NCBI GenBank assembly: GCA_019745975.1
Contig: JAIESQ010000013.1
Coordinates: 1 to 64,000, forward strand
Direction of reading: 5' to 3'
Length of the DNA stretch: 64,000 nt
Source: Pirellulales bacterium
GTDB taxonomy: Bacteria > Planctomycetota > Planctomycetia > Pirellulales > JAEUIK01
Below the pieces are notes generated by a model. It saw only the letters and a list, made by a program, of their open reading frames with translations, ran no database searches and had not been told where the DNA came from. A program made the translations under genes and the position numbers. Of the stretch, positions 26,340-34,936 are shown one piece after another (within the stretch, counting starts at the first letter, position 1; the number at the start of each line of letters is the position of its first letter).

Positions 26340-28814
26340 ATGCCGCGCCTCAATGATCGAGCGATTTTAGCGATCAGCTATCTCGCCTTCTTCATTTCGG
26401 GCGGGGCTGCGCTGGTCTATGAAATCTCTTGGTCGCGGCAGATTGGATTGCTCTTCGGACATACGTCTCAATCGGCGACCGTTGTACTTGTTAGCTATTT
26501 CACCGGGACGGCGTTTGGTTGCCTGGCGGGCGCGCGATGGGCGAGGCGGGTGCAGCCTCTGCTTGCCTATGCAGTGGCCGAGCTTGCCGCAGCCGGGTGG
26601 GCGTGCATTGTCCCCGCGCTGATGCGTCTTTCGGAGGCGCCAACGAGCGGCGTCTGGATGAACAGTTCGTCACCGGTTCTGCAAACGACCATGCGTGCGG
26701 CCTTTTGCTTTTTGCTCCTGATGCCGGCGACCATTGCCTTGGGCGCGACATTGCCGATGATGGCTGAGTTTCTTTCCTCGAGTCGGTGGCGCGAAACCGA
26801 CTTCCCCGGCGTAGATCGCGTGTCCGTGGCCTACGCATTAAACACGGCTGGCGCCCTATTTGGAGTTACCGTCGCCACCTTCTTCCTGCTGCCTGTCGTG
26901 GGTGTTAGCGCGAGCGGTTATATCGCGGCGGGACTCTCTGCTGCCTGTGCCCTATTGGCGTGCGCAGTGTCCGTCGTGGAGAGGCAAAAGGGCGCCTCCG
27001 CGAATCCGTCCAGAGATGAAACGTCGATAATGACGTTCGAGCGATTTGCGGAGCGGAATCGCAAACGACTTGTGGAGGCGACCTGTGAAGTGAGCGTTCG
27101 GGAGAGTCGCCCGAACCAACGAAGATGGTTGGTCGTCGTGGCCCTTTCAGGATTCGGCGCGATGAGTCTGGAAGTCCTCTATATCCGCTTGTTCTCGCTA
27201 GTGTTTCACAACAGTACCTATACCTTTGGCGCAGTAATCGCCGTGTTTGTGGCGGCCCTGGCGGCAGGTGCTGCGATCGTTGCGAGGCTGCAACGTGTCT
27301 GCCGTATGGGTGGTCTTGCCGCACACATCGCGTGCTTGAGTGCGCTTGCAACGCTGCTCTCACTTCTGGTTTTCTCGCAACTGACCGGCCTGGACTATTT
27401 CAGCTATGGTCACTCTTTCAGTAGCTACATGTGCGGCGTATTTCTGCTGGTCGGTGTCGTGGTCGGCCCTCCAGTCACGAGCTTAGGCGTGTTGCTCCCG
27501 GCGGCCTGGCAGGGGAGCGGTCAGGAAATGAGCGCCGGCAGGGTCGTGGGACGTCTAACGGCCGTCAATGCAGGTTGTTCGGCAGTCGGTGCGGCAACAA
27601 CAACGTTTTTCATTCTTCCCTGGCTGGGGTTGTGGCTGTCGTTCACGCTCGTCGCAGCCCTGTTTTTCGCAGTCTCGTTCGTTTTACTACTTCAGGACGG
27701 TCAACGATGGTTGGCTGCGGGCGGTGGGGTGCTGTTTGCCGTGTTAGCGGGCTTCGCGTTGAGCGTCCCTCTTGAATCCAACAATTCTCGCACCGAGGCC
27801 AGTGAACGGCTCGTGCGCCGCTGGCAGTCGACTTACGGCGTTGTCGACGTGATGCAGAATCGCGAGACCGGCTCCTTCAAGGTGCGCCAGAATCTGCACT
27901 ATCGGTTTGGTGAAACAAGAACCGCCGTGCGCGAGTCTCGACAAGCCCATATCCCACTGCTGTTGCATGAGCGACCGACGGATATATTTGTCATGGGCCT
28001 GGGAACCGGGTTGACCGCAGGGGGAGTGATCGCGCACAATGATGTCGAAAGCATCGTTGTCGTTGAGCTGATTCCCGAAGTCATTCAGGCCGCAAGATTG
28101 CTGGCGGACTACAACCATGGGGTGGTCGACCATCCCAAGGTCGAAATGCGAATCGACGATGCGCGGCATTCTTTGCTGACATGCGCCCGGCGCTTCGACG
28201 TTATCGTCTCAGATATGTTCGTGCCGTGGGAGAGCGAAACCGGGTACCTATACACGGTCGAACATTACCAAGTTGCACGCCAACGGCTGAAGCCGGGAGG
28301 GCTCTTCTGCCAGTGGATTCCTCTCTACCAACTCGGCGAGCAAGAGTTCGAGTTGATCGCGGACAGCTTCGCTAGCGTTTTTCCCAGGACGACGGTCTGG
28401 TGGGGAAACATCGACCCATCGCAACCAATCATCGCCCTCATCGGTAGCGAATCGGTTATTGAAGTTGATGCCCTGCGATTGAGCGCGCGACTCGCGCATC
28501 TCCACAGGGTAGCTGTGCAACGTGACGAGTATTTAGGGACCGCCCAGCTGTTCCACACGCTCTACCTAGGAGATTGGACTGCGGTTAAGGCAAACTTTCT
28601 GAACACGGATGAACAGCCACGCGTCGAATTCTTGACGCCGATCTCTCATCGTGAACAGCGGTTATTGCATGGCTCCACGTTGCATGAGTACTTCGACGAA
28701 AAGCTCGTCCGACTTCAAAGTCGTAACGCTTGGCTTCAGTACCCTGGCGGGCAAGCGCCAGCCACTGCTGCCAAGCGCCATGCTGGGAACCGCTTTGTTC
28801 TTTTCGGTCAATGA
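26340..28814 (+). CDS. Membrane protein with C-terminal spermidine-synthase-like domain
   Basis: The 824-residue protein has about 12-14 membrane helices (residues 1-480) and a Rossmann-type C-terminal domain of the spermidine synthase family: VMGLGTGLTAGG (nucleotide-binding loop), VVELIPEVIQAA, and DDARHSL...FDVIVSDMF. The membrane start SGGAALVYEISWSRQIG is typical of these fused SpeE-like proteins. Their substrate is not established; some are thought to make polyamines or modify other small molecules at the membrane. It lies 86 bp after the metal ATPase and is the last gene before repeat B. Confidence 0.8.
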   Translation: MPRLNDRAILAISYLAFFISGGAALVYEISWSRQIGLLFGHTSQSATVVLVSYFTGTAFGCLAGARWARRVQPLLAYAVAELAAAGWACIVPALMRLSEAPTSGVWMNSSSPVLQTTMRAAFCFLLLMPATIALGATLPMMAEFLSSSRWRETDFPGVDRVSVAYALNTAGALFGVTVATFFLLPVVGVSASGYIAAGLSAACALLACAVSVVERQKGASANPSRDETSIMTFERFAERNRKRLVEATCEVSVRESRPNQRRWLVVVALSGFGAMSLEVLYIRLFSLVFHNSTYTFGAVIAVFVAALAAGAAIVARLQRVCRMGGLAAHIACLSALATLLSLLVFSQLTGLDYFSYGHSFSSYMCGVFLLVGVVVGPPVTSLGVLLPAAWQGSGQEMSAGRVVGRLTAVNAGCSAVGAATTTFFILPWLGLWLSFTLVAALFFAVSFVLLLQDGQRWLAAGGGVLFAVLAGFALSVPLESNNSRTEASERLVRRWQSTYGVVDVMQNRETGSFKVRQNLHYRFGETRTAVRESRQAHIPLLLHERPTDIFVMGLGTGLTAGGVIAHNDVESIVVVELIPEVIQAARLLADYNHGVVDHPKVEMRIDDARHSLLTCARRFDVIVSDMFVPWESETGYLYTVEHYQVARQRLKPGGLFCQWIPLYQLGEQEFELIADSFASVFPRTTVWWGNIDPSQPIIALIGSESVIEVDALRLSARLAHLHRVAVQRDEYLGTAQLFHTLYLGDWTAVKANFLNTDEQPRVEFLTPISHREQRLLHGSTLHEYFDEKLVRLQSRNAWLQYPGGQAPATAAKRHAGNRFVLFGQ

Positions 28815-28911
28815 AGATATCGGGCATGACGTGTCCCTGCGAATTGCAACGGGCGACCTTTTCCGCCGGCTCCGGACTGCGGCCCGGCGTTCGCCGTATC
28901 GTCTGGCGGAA

Positions 28912-29100
28912 ACCAATTCAATTGCCACGAGATGCAGTCAGTGCAAGAAGCGGGTGCAGCGCCTGAGCATCGCGCGAGCGTCACTTGCGGTCACTGCCTG
29001 GCGTCGACTGGCTCGCTGACCTAGTCGTTGCCGCAGTCCGTGTCTCGCATTTGCCATAGCCTGGCCGGCGCTTCTGCCTCACAGTCGGGAGGCTATTCTG
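28912..29100 (+). repeat. Direct repeat B (right boundary of 15.5-kb module)
   Basis: This is the second copy of the ~185-bp repeat at 13432-13617, in the same orientation. The coding-like frame of copy A is interrupted here (LASTGSLT then stop). No tmRNA-like fragment is attached to this copy. The pair brackets the nine genes from 14947 to 28814. Confidence 0.75.
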
Positions 29101-29222
29101 ACACGGGTCGTCGTGGAAAATGAACTTCGCGGCAAGTGATGCTCCCCGTCATTCGCTTTATTGCTCAGTTCGTGGCGTAATGGCCGGCTGGTGTCGCGTG
29201 GGTAAGTGAGAACGATCGACTC

Positions 29223-29240
29223 TATTCCCGATCGGGATCA
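29223..29240. promoter_or_regulatory. HipB-type operator O1
   Basis: ATTCCCGATCGGGATCA is centred at 29231.5, with a perfect CCCGATCGGG core and A/T-rich flanks. It is the farthest of three related dyads upstream of hipB. Confidence 0.6.
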
Positions 29241-29293
29241 TTTGTCGTCAGTTGTGCCGATTGCATGGACTTCGGAGGCAGTGGAATATCATT

Positions 29294-29311
29294 TATTCCC
29301 GATCGGTATCA
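29294..29311. promoter_or_regulatory. HipB-type operator O2
   Basis: TATTCCCGATCGGTATCA is centred at 29302.5, exactly 71 bp from O1. The left half site matches O1 exactly and the right half carries one change (GGT for GGG). Confidence 0.6.
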
Positions 29312-29364
29312 TTCTCGTTGCCAGGCGGCTTGAAATGGGCTAGAGTTGCTCCAGATGGCCTAAA

Positions 29365-29382
29365 TCTTCCCGTTCGGGAATA
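29365..29382. promoter_or_regulatory. HipB-type operator O3
   Basis: TCTTCCCGTTCGGGAATA is centred at 29373.5, exactly 71 bp from O2 and about 30 bp before the hipB start codon. It probably overlaps the promoter. Confidence 0.6.
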
Positions 29383-29404
29383 ATACTGGCCGAAAAGAGC
29401 AGGT

Positions 29405-29635
29405 ATGGGCAAGGAAATCGAGGAAACCATCGGGACGTTCGTCCGGGACCGCCGCAAGGCGGGCCAGATGACGCAGCGCGAGCTGGGCGAACTGGCCGGC
29501 GTCGGCACGCGGTTCGTTTCCGAGCTTGAGCGTGGCAAACCGTCCGTCCGTTTGAGCGTCGTCAAGAAGGTGCTCGCCGTATTCGGCAAGTCGCTGGGAA
29601 TCGTTGATGCTCCCCGGCAGGATGAACAACCATGA
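29405..29635 (+). CDS. hipB: HipB-like antitoxin/repressor (HTH XRE)
   Basis: The 76-residue protein has a helix-turn-helix of the Cro/C1 type: RKAGQMTQRELGELAGVGTR followed by SELERGKPSVRLSVVKKVL. This matches HipB, which dimerises, binds palindromic operators and represses its own operon. Three dyads directly upstream fit that role. The stop overlaps the hipS start by 4 nt, so the operon is tightly coupled. In tripartite HipBST systems HipB mainly regulates while HipS neutralises the toxin; whether that division holds here is inferred from the domain split. Confidence 0.85.
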   Translation: MGKEIEETIGTFVRDRRKAGQMTQRELGELAGVGTRFVSELERGKPSVRLSVVKKVLAVFGKSLGIVDAPRQDEQP

Positions 29636-29964
29636 CGGAACGTCGCGCTATTGTGTGCCTTGATGGTCAGCCTGTCGGCACGCTTGTGGAAACCGGCAAG
29701 CAGGTCGCGTTTGCCTACGACGCGGAATGGCTAGCGCGACGCGATGCTGTTCCGGTGTCACTCACCATTCCGCTGCGGCCTGAGCCCTATGTCACGGAGG
29801 GACTCCATCCCTACTTCGAGAATCTGCTGCCGGAAGGATGGTTGCTGGAGCTTGCGACCAAGAAGCTCAAGATTTCCAAGGACGACGCATTCGGCCTTCT
29901 TGTCGCCACCTGCGCCGATTGCATCGGCGCGGTTGAAATCCTTCCGGTGGAGGAAGGCGTATGA
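29632..29964 (+). CDS. hipS: HipS-like small protein (separate HipA N-terminal subdomain)
   Basis: These 110 residues correspond to the N-terminal subdomain of HipA: ICLDGQPVGTL at the start, SLTIPLRPEPY, HPYFENLLPEGWLLE and a DDAFGLLVATCADCIGAVEI end. In normal HipA this is joined to the kinase; here it is its own gene. In the E. coli HipBST system the equivalent protein, HipS, is the antitoxin that blocks the HipT kinase. It overlaps hipB and hipT by 4 nt each. I infer the antitoxin role from this arrangement. Confidence 0.8.
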   Translation: MTERRAIVCLDGQPVGTLVETGKQVAFAYDAEWLARRDAVPVSLTIPLRPEPYVTEGLHPYFENLLPEGWLLELATKKLKISKDDAFGLLVATCADCIGAVEILPVEEGV

Positions 29965-30896
29965 GCCGGGTCTGCCGCATCTGCCTTGAAAACGTGCGGG
30001 GCGAAGCCGACTACCATGCGCGCTGTCTGCGGGCGCTCTTCGGATCGGCCAAGGTGCCGCACCTGGACATTGAGCTAGGCAAGCTTCATACAGCGGCGCT
30101 GGCGATGGTCGGGCACACTTCGCTCTCCGGCGTGCAGAAGAAGATCTCCGTTGGGCTTTCCGCTGACCGCGAAACGCTGCAAGTCGAGGCCGAAGGCGGT
30201 CGCTATATCTTGAAGCCGCAGACGGAGACATATCCCTTCCTGCCCGAGAACGAACACGTCACCACGCAACTAGCAAGGCTCGTCGGCATTGAAGTCGCGC
30301 CGAGCGGACTTGTCACCCTCAAGGGTGGCTCCCTCGCCTATGTGGTCCGCCGCTTCGATCGCTTACCAAGCCGGCGAAAGCTCCGCCAGGAAGATTTCTG
30401 CCAACTCGCCGAGAAGTCGCCCAAGGAGAAGTACGACGGATCGGCAGAGTTCTGCGTCCGGCTCCTTCGCAAGTATGCGACGGAGCCGCTTGTCGAGATT
30501 CTCAAGCTCTACCGGCTAATGCTTTTCATTTGGTGGTCAGGCAATGGGGATATGCACTTGAAGAACTTCTCGCTGCTGACTGGCGAAGATGGCGTTATGC
30601 GGCTTACCCCGGCCTACGACCTGGTATGCACGCGATTGGTAATCCCCGATGATCCGCTGGCATTGCCTCTCGTTGGCAAAAAAGATCGGCTCGATCGCGC
30701 CGATTGGCTCGATTTTGCGAAATACTGCAATCTTCCCGAGAAGCCGGCGATACGAGTTTTGGATGAACTCACGTTGGCGGCACCCAAAGCCACCGCTCTG
30801 ATAGTACACAGCTTTCTTCCAGATGAGCAACGGAAGCAATTTGCGCAGCTTGTAACCGATCGCACTGCTGTACTTCGTTTAGAATCGCGCCATTAG
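29961..30896 (+). CDS. hipT: HipT-like Ser/Thr kinase toxin
   Basis: The 311-residue protein has the HipA C-terminal kinase without the N-terminal subdomain. It starts with a Cys/His cluster (Cys5, Cys8, His19, Cys22), probably a small zinc site seen in many split HipA-like kinases. The Gly-rich loop SLSGVQKK contains two serines (54 and 56), as in the SxS motif autophosphorylated in HipT. Lys85 lies in ILKP. The catalytic loop is GNGDMHLKNF (Asp197, His199, Asn202) and the metal-binding Asp220 is in TPAYDLV. Known HipA/HipT kinases phosphorylate aminoacyl-tRNA synthetases; the target here is unknown. Confidence 0.85.
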   Translation: MSRVCRICLENVRGEADYHARCLRALFGSAKVPHLDIELGKLHTAALAMVGHTSLSGVQKKISVGLSADRETLQVEAEGGRYILKPQTETYPFLPENEHVTTQLARLVGIEVAPSGLVTLKGGSLAYVVRRFDRLPSRRKLRQEDFCQLAEKSPKEKYDGSAEFCVRLLRKYATEPLVEILKLYRLMLFIWWSGNGDMHLKNFSLLTGEDGVMRLTPAYDLVCTRLVIPDDPLALPLVGKKDRLDRADWLDFAKYCNLPEKPAIRVLDELTLAAPKATALIVHSFLPDEQRKQFAQLVTDRTAVLRLESRH

Positions 30897-31035
30897 TTCG
30901 CACGATTTGAACTGTAAATCTGAGTAGGTTCCGAATTGTTCGGTTGCGATCACTTATTCAGGGTCTGAACCAACTAAGAGGTAGGGGATGGATACTCATA
31001 ACTCAAGATGGCTGGTTTGAACGCCGTCTGACAGG

Positions 31036-32697
31036 TCAGGGAAGGATTCTTAGTGCAACGACCGTATTGAGTCGCAGCGCGGTGCGGCGATGGCGGATCA
31101 AGGCATCTCGATATTGTCTGACGACTTCGCTATACTCACGCTGCGCATTGAGGTAGCCGATCGCCCCCTCCTCGCCGGCCTTGAATAGCTCAAACGTCCT
31201 GTCGCGTATTGAACGCGCCCGTGGTAGAACGGTGCGTTCGAGCCGCTGCACTGTCCCAAGCGAGGTTTCAAAGTCTCTAAACGCACCTCGCACTTCAGTG
31301 TCGATTTGTCGTTGTATTCCTGCCAACTCAATCGTTGTCTGTGACGCGTTGATTTCTGCTCGACGGATGTTGCCCTGGTTCCTGTTGAATAGCGGCACGC
31401 TTGCCATCACGCCGAGGCTCCACGAGGTCGCGTCTTGGCCACCCGTGGGCGTGTTGTTCCGGTAACCGAATGGCGTGTACAATACGAAAACATCAGGGAA
31501 CGCCTCCGCGCGCGCGAGGCTTACGTCCGCTTGGGCACGCTGAATTCCTAAGCGATAGGCCATAAGGTCTGGACGGTTCGCTTGAGCCAATCCGATGAGT
31601 TCTTCCAGCGGTGCGATGTTATCGGCTGAAGTGATGATCCGACCTCGCACAGCAAGTTGATCTCCTTCGATCGCAGGAATGTTTAGTCGGGCTGCTAGGA
31701 TCTGGTTGGTCTTTGACAAGGATGCCTTGGCTTCGTCTAAGGCGATCAGTGCGGAGTCTTGCTGAACGGTGAGGCGGTCAAGTTCAATTCCCGATCGTTC
31801 TTGACCTCGAAGCTGTTGCTTGGCGACGGTTTGTGCCTCGTTCAGTCCTGTCAGGCTGGCTTCCAGATACCGAACCGCTTCCCGTGCTGCAAGCACGTCC
31901 ACGAACGCCGTATAGAGATTGTCGATCTCAAGCCGGACTGCATCTTGATATTGAGCATCAAGCACGCGTTTGGCTCGCTGAGCGGAGAGAACCCGTACGC
32001 CACGCTTGTGGTTCACATCAAAAGGCTGAATCACTGTGATGCCGTATCCATTCTCGCCAGGCCTTTGCGGTGAGTAACTGCCGTAGGGCACGTCGTCGGC
32101 ACTGGCAAAAACTAGTGGGTTCCCTCGCAGCCCGGCCGAAAGGATATCTGCCTGAGCTTTTGGGATCTCCTGGAATTTTGTCCGCAAATCAAAATTTTCG
32201 CGCCTGAGCCGCTCGATCGCCATGTCGAGGGTTAATCCATCAGACGGTCCTTCCTCGTCTTGGCGAGGAATCTCCAAAGATCCGTAGAGCGGCAACTCAG
32301 AGGCCGAAAGCTTCGGTGGCGGCGCGATGATCGGTTCAGGAGCGCCGAAGGGCTGTCCACCAGCAGGAGCTGACGCTGCGGAAAGTACGTCACGACGAGC
32401 CATCCCCGTGCCGGCGATCCGTTCGCCCAACCTAGGTTCGCCACTTCCCGGGACGATCCCAAAGCGGCTCTGACCGGCGCCGGGGGTGTTGCCCAAGTGC
32501 GATGTTGTCCGTCCGCTCTCCTGCTCGCGCACTCCCTTGGTGATGACGATAATGTCTTCAGCAAGCTGAGCTTGTGCGTCCGCCCGCCGCTGCGCACCGA
32601 AGAGGAGCACTGAGAAGGTTAAGGCGACAAGGAGGGATCGTAAGCGGATCCTTGCCAATAAATACGCGACTTCGGCGCATGGAATGATGTCTCGCAT
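31036..32697 (-). CDS. TolC/CzcC-family outer-membrane efflux protein
   Basis: The 553-residue protein has a signal peptide (hydrophobic residues about 18-40) and a Pro/Gly-rich stretch to about residue 150. The rest has the two-repeat helical pattern of TolC-type channels: LTLDMAIERLRRENFDLR, given from the first repeat, and a second repeat containing SLGVMASVPLFNRNQGNIRRA, here cited as VPLFNRNQGNIRRA. VPLFxRNQGxI is characteristic of CzcC. It is likely the outer-membrane exit for the efflux systems encoded next to it and lies 98 bp after the P-type ATPase gene on the same strand. Confidence 0.85.
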   Translation of the reverse strand: MRDIIPCAEVAYLLARIRLRSLLVALTFSVLLFGAQRRADAQAQLAEDIIVITKGVREQESGRTTSHLGNTPGAGQSRFGIVPGSGEPRLGERIAGTGMARRDVLSAASAPAGGQPFGAPEPIIAPPPKLSASELPLYGSLEIPRQDEEGPSDGLTLDMAIERLRRENFDLRTKFQEIPKAQADILSAGLRGNPLVFASADDVPYGSYSPQRPGENGYGITVIQPFDVNHKRGVRVLSAQRAKRVLDAQYQDAVRLEIDNLYTAFVDVLAAREAVRYLEASLTGLNEAQTVAKQQLRGQERSGIELDRLTVQQDSALIALDEAKASLSKTNQILAARLNIPAIEGDQLAVRGRIITSADNIAPLEELIGLAQANRPDLMAYRLGIQRAQADVSLARAEAFPDVFVLYTPFGYRNNTPTGGQDATSWSLGVMASVPLFNRNQGNIRRAEINASQTTIELAGIQRQIDTEVRGAFRDFETSLGTVQRLERTVLPRARSIRDRTFELFKAGEEGAIGYLNAQREYSEVVRQYRDALIRHRRTALRLNTVVALRILP

Positions 32698-32735
32698 GAG
32701 AACCTCCCTGTTCGCATGTATTGTTTCTTCTGAGA

Positions 32736-32755
32736 CAACCGCGTACGAGCGGTTA
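32736..32755. other. Small hairpin between P-type ATPase and tolC-like genes
   Basis: AACCGC (32737-32742) and GCGGTT (32749-32754) are complementary with a 6-nt gap. No T-run is present, so attenuation or transcript processing is more likely than intrinsic termination. Function not shown. Confidence 0.3.
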
Positions 32756-32795
32756 ACTCTGACGGACCGTCTTTTCCGACGAGTCTATTTCCCTT

Positions 32796-34934
32796 TCAAC
32801 TGCGCAACATGCGCAGCCCACTTGCGATCACAATGAACTCGCTGAGCTCGTGTCCCACGACGGCGACGGGCAACGAGAAGACCCCGGCGACTGCCCCCAC
32901 AACCAATACCCCGATAACAACCATGGAAAGTGCGAGGTTCTGGTTGACAACGGACTGGGTGCGTCGAGCCAGTCGTAGCGCGTAAACGAGCTTCTCCAAA
33001 TCGTCGGCCATCAAGGCGACATCCGCCGTCTCTAGTGCTACGTCCGTCCCGGCCGTCCCCATCGCGATGCCGACCGTCGCCTCGGCAAGGGCTGGCGCGT
33101 CGTTTACTCCATCCCCAACCATGGCGACGTGCCCGTACTTTTGGGCGAGCTCTCGCACCTTCACTACCTTGTCCTCTGGCTTCAGATCCGCGTAGACCTG
33201 GTCGATGCCGAGCTCGCGGGCGATAGTCTGAGCCGTGCGTAGGTTGTCCCCGGTCAACATGGCCACGGTCTGCACGCCAACTGTGTGCAATGCATCAATG
33301 GCCTTCCGTGCATTGGGACGGACATTGTCACGGAGAGCGAGCACGCCCCAAACACGTTCATCATCACCGAGAAGCACAGCCGTTTTGCCTTCGTCCTGTA
33401 GCCGGTCAATCTCGTCACGGATACGGTCCAAGTTGACGCGGAGTTGCTTCTCAAAGAAATCTGGCTTCCCGATAAAGATACTCCGATCCTGGAAGCGGCC
33501 GGATGCGCCCGCACCAGTCATCGCCCGAAACTCGGTGATATCAACCGGTGCAACGGACTTCGTTTGAGCGTGGCGAAGAATGGCGCGGGCTAGCGGGTGC
33601 TCGCTGTACCGCTCGACGCCTGCTGCCAGAGCTAGTAGTTGTTCCGGCGATTCGACGTCAGCGCGTCCATCGGCGCAAGCCAGTATGTCTGTCACCTCCG
33701 GTTCACCACGCGTCAGCGTGCCGGTCTTGTCTAGAGCAACGGTCTTAATCTTCGCCAACTCTTCCAGGTACATCCCCCCTTTGATGAGCACGCCTTGGCG
33801 CGCCCCCGTCCCTAGAGCTGCCACCAGAGTGATTGGGACTGAAATAACCAATGCGCAGGGCGCTGCCGCTACGATAAACACGGTGGCACGTGTGAGAGAC
33901 GTTACCCAGTCGGTGCCAAAAACGAGCGGGAGTACGACGGCCAACAAAATACCAATAAGCAGAACGCCGGGGCTGTAGCGCGTGCCAAAGCGCTCAATGA
34001 ACCTCTGGCTCTTCCCTTTGCGCTCCTGCGCTTCCTCAACCATTTCGATGATCCGAGAGACCGTGTTCTCCGCAAAGGTCTTCGTTGCCTTGACCTCTAA
34101 GACGCCTTCACCGTTAATTGTCCCGGCAAAGACGGTATCGCCGGGCTGCTTCTCGACCGGCACGCTCTCGCCGGTGATCGGCGCTTGGTTCACCCCAGAA
34201 CTACCGACTAACACGAGGCCGTCGGTCGCCACGGACTGTCCGGGACGGACAATGAACACATCGCCAAGCACGATTTCCTCGACCGGGATCTCCAATTCGA
34301 GTCCCTCTCGCTTCACGAGCGCGTGCTTCGGCGTAAGATCCATGAGAGCCTTAATTGCCGAGCGGGTCTTTTCCTCGGTATACCCCTCAGCCGCCTCGGA
34401 AATGGAGTACAGGAAGGCCAACATCGCACCTTCGGCTGCCTGGCCCATCGAGGCCGAGACAATTGCAGCCGTACTCATCAAGAATTCGATACCGACCCGA
34501 CGTTCGAATATCAGTTCTTCGATGGCCTCTCGTCCGAAGAAGTAGCCGCCGAGGAGGATTGCCGCAATATAGGTGGCTGTCGAAACCGATTCGGATGCGC
34601 CGGCCAGGCCAAACAGCCATCCAAGTAGAAGCAAAAGCCCTGACGCTGCAGACGCGATTACCTTGGGATTGCGCCAGGGTCTGGGTCGGGCCGCCATCCC
34701 AATTCCCTTTTGCGGTGGGAAACCAAGCGAATCGAGCTTTTCATTAAGCCTTTCAACCGAAGTCGTCGCCGGGTCATAAGTCAGGAACACTTTGGCGGAA
34801 TTAGGCAGAACCTTCACTTCGCCTAGACCGGTGACGCCGGACAAGGCGCGCTTCAGCGCCGCGACATCGTGGTCGCAATCCAAGTTTCCGACTCGCACCT
34901 CGTACGTTTGAAGGACACTGTCACTTGTCACCAT
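32796..34934 (-). CDS. P1B-type ATPase with unusual APC metal motif
   Basis: The 712-residue pump has the P-type core: TGESV, Asp402 in DKTGT, SEHPLA and GDGVNDAPA. In the metal-site helix the usual CPC/SPC/TPC is replaced by Ala358-Pro359-Cys360 (AAAPCALV), and the last helix reads GHELSEF rather than HEGxT. The N-terminal HMA domain has CDHD in place of CxxC (GNLDCDHDV). These features separate it from the well-known P1B-1 to P1B-5 groups, so the metal cannot be predicted by motif. The ATG is 2 nt after the PaaK-like stop, so the two are co-translated. Confidence 0.85.
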   Translation of the reverse strand: MVTSDSVLQTYEVRVGNLDCDHDVAALKRALSGVTGLGEVKVLPNSAKVFLTYDPATTSVERLNEKLDSLGFPPQKGIGMAARPRPWRNPKVIASAASGLLLLLGWLFGLAGASESVSTATYIAAILLGGYFFGREAIEELIFERRVGIEFLMSTAAIVSASMGQAAEGAMLAFLYSISEAAEGYTEEKTRSAIKALMDLTPKHALVKREGLELEIPVEEIVLGDVFIVRPGQSVATDGLVLVGSSGVNQAPITGESVPVEKQPGDTVFAGTINGEGVLEVKATKTFAENTVSRIIEMVEEAQERKGKSQRFIERFGTRYSPGVLLIGILLAVVLPLVFGTDWVTSLTRATVFIVAAAPCALVISVPITLVAALGTGARQGVLIKGGMYLEELAKIKTVALDKTGTLTRGEPEVTDILACADGRADVESPEQLLALAAGVERYSEHPLARAILRHAQTKSVAPVDITEFRAMTGAGASGRFQDRSIFIGKPDFFEKQLRVNLDRIRDEIDRLQDEGKTAVLLGDDERVWGVLALRDNVRPNARKAIDALHTVGVQTVAMLTGDNLRTAQTIARELGIDQVYADLKPEDKVVKVRELAQKYGHVAMVGDGVNDAPALAEATVGIAMGTAGTDVALETADVALMADDLEKLVYALRLARRTQSVVNQNLALSMVVIGVLVVGAVAGVFSLPVAVVGHELSEFIVIASGLRMLRS

Positions 34935-34936
34935 AG

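Noticed and set aside
29632-30896. hipS and hipT as a single hipA gene broken by frameshift
   Set aside because: hipT has its own start with a Cys/His cluster that fused HipA lacks, and the genes overlap by a normal ATGA junction.
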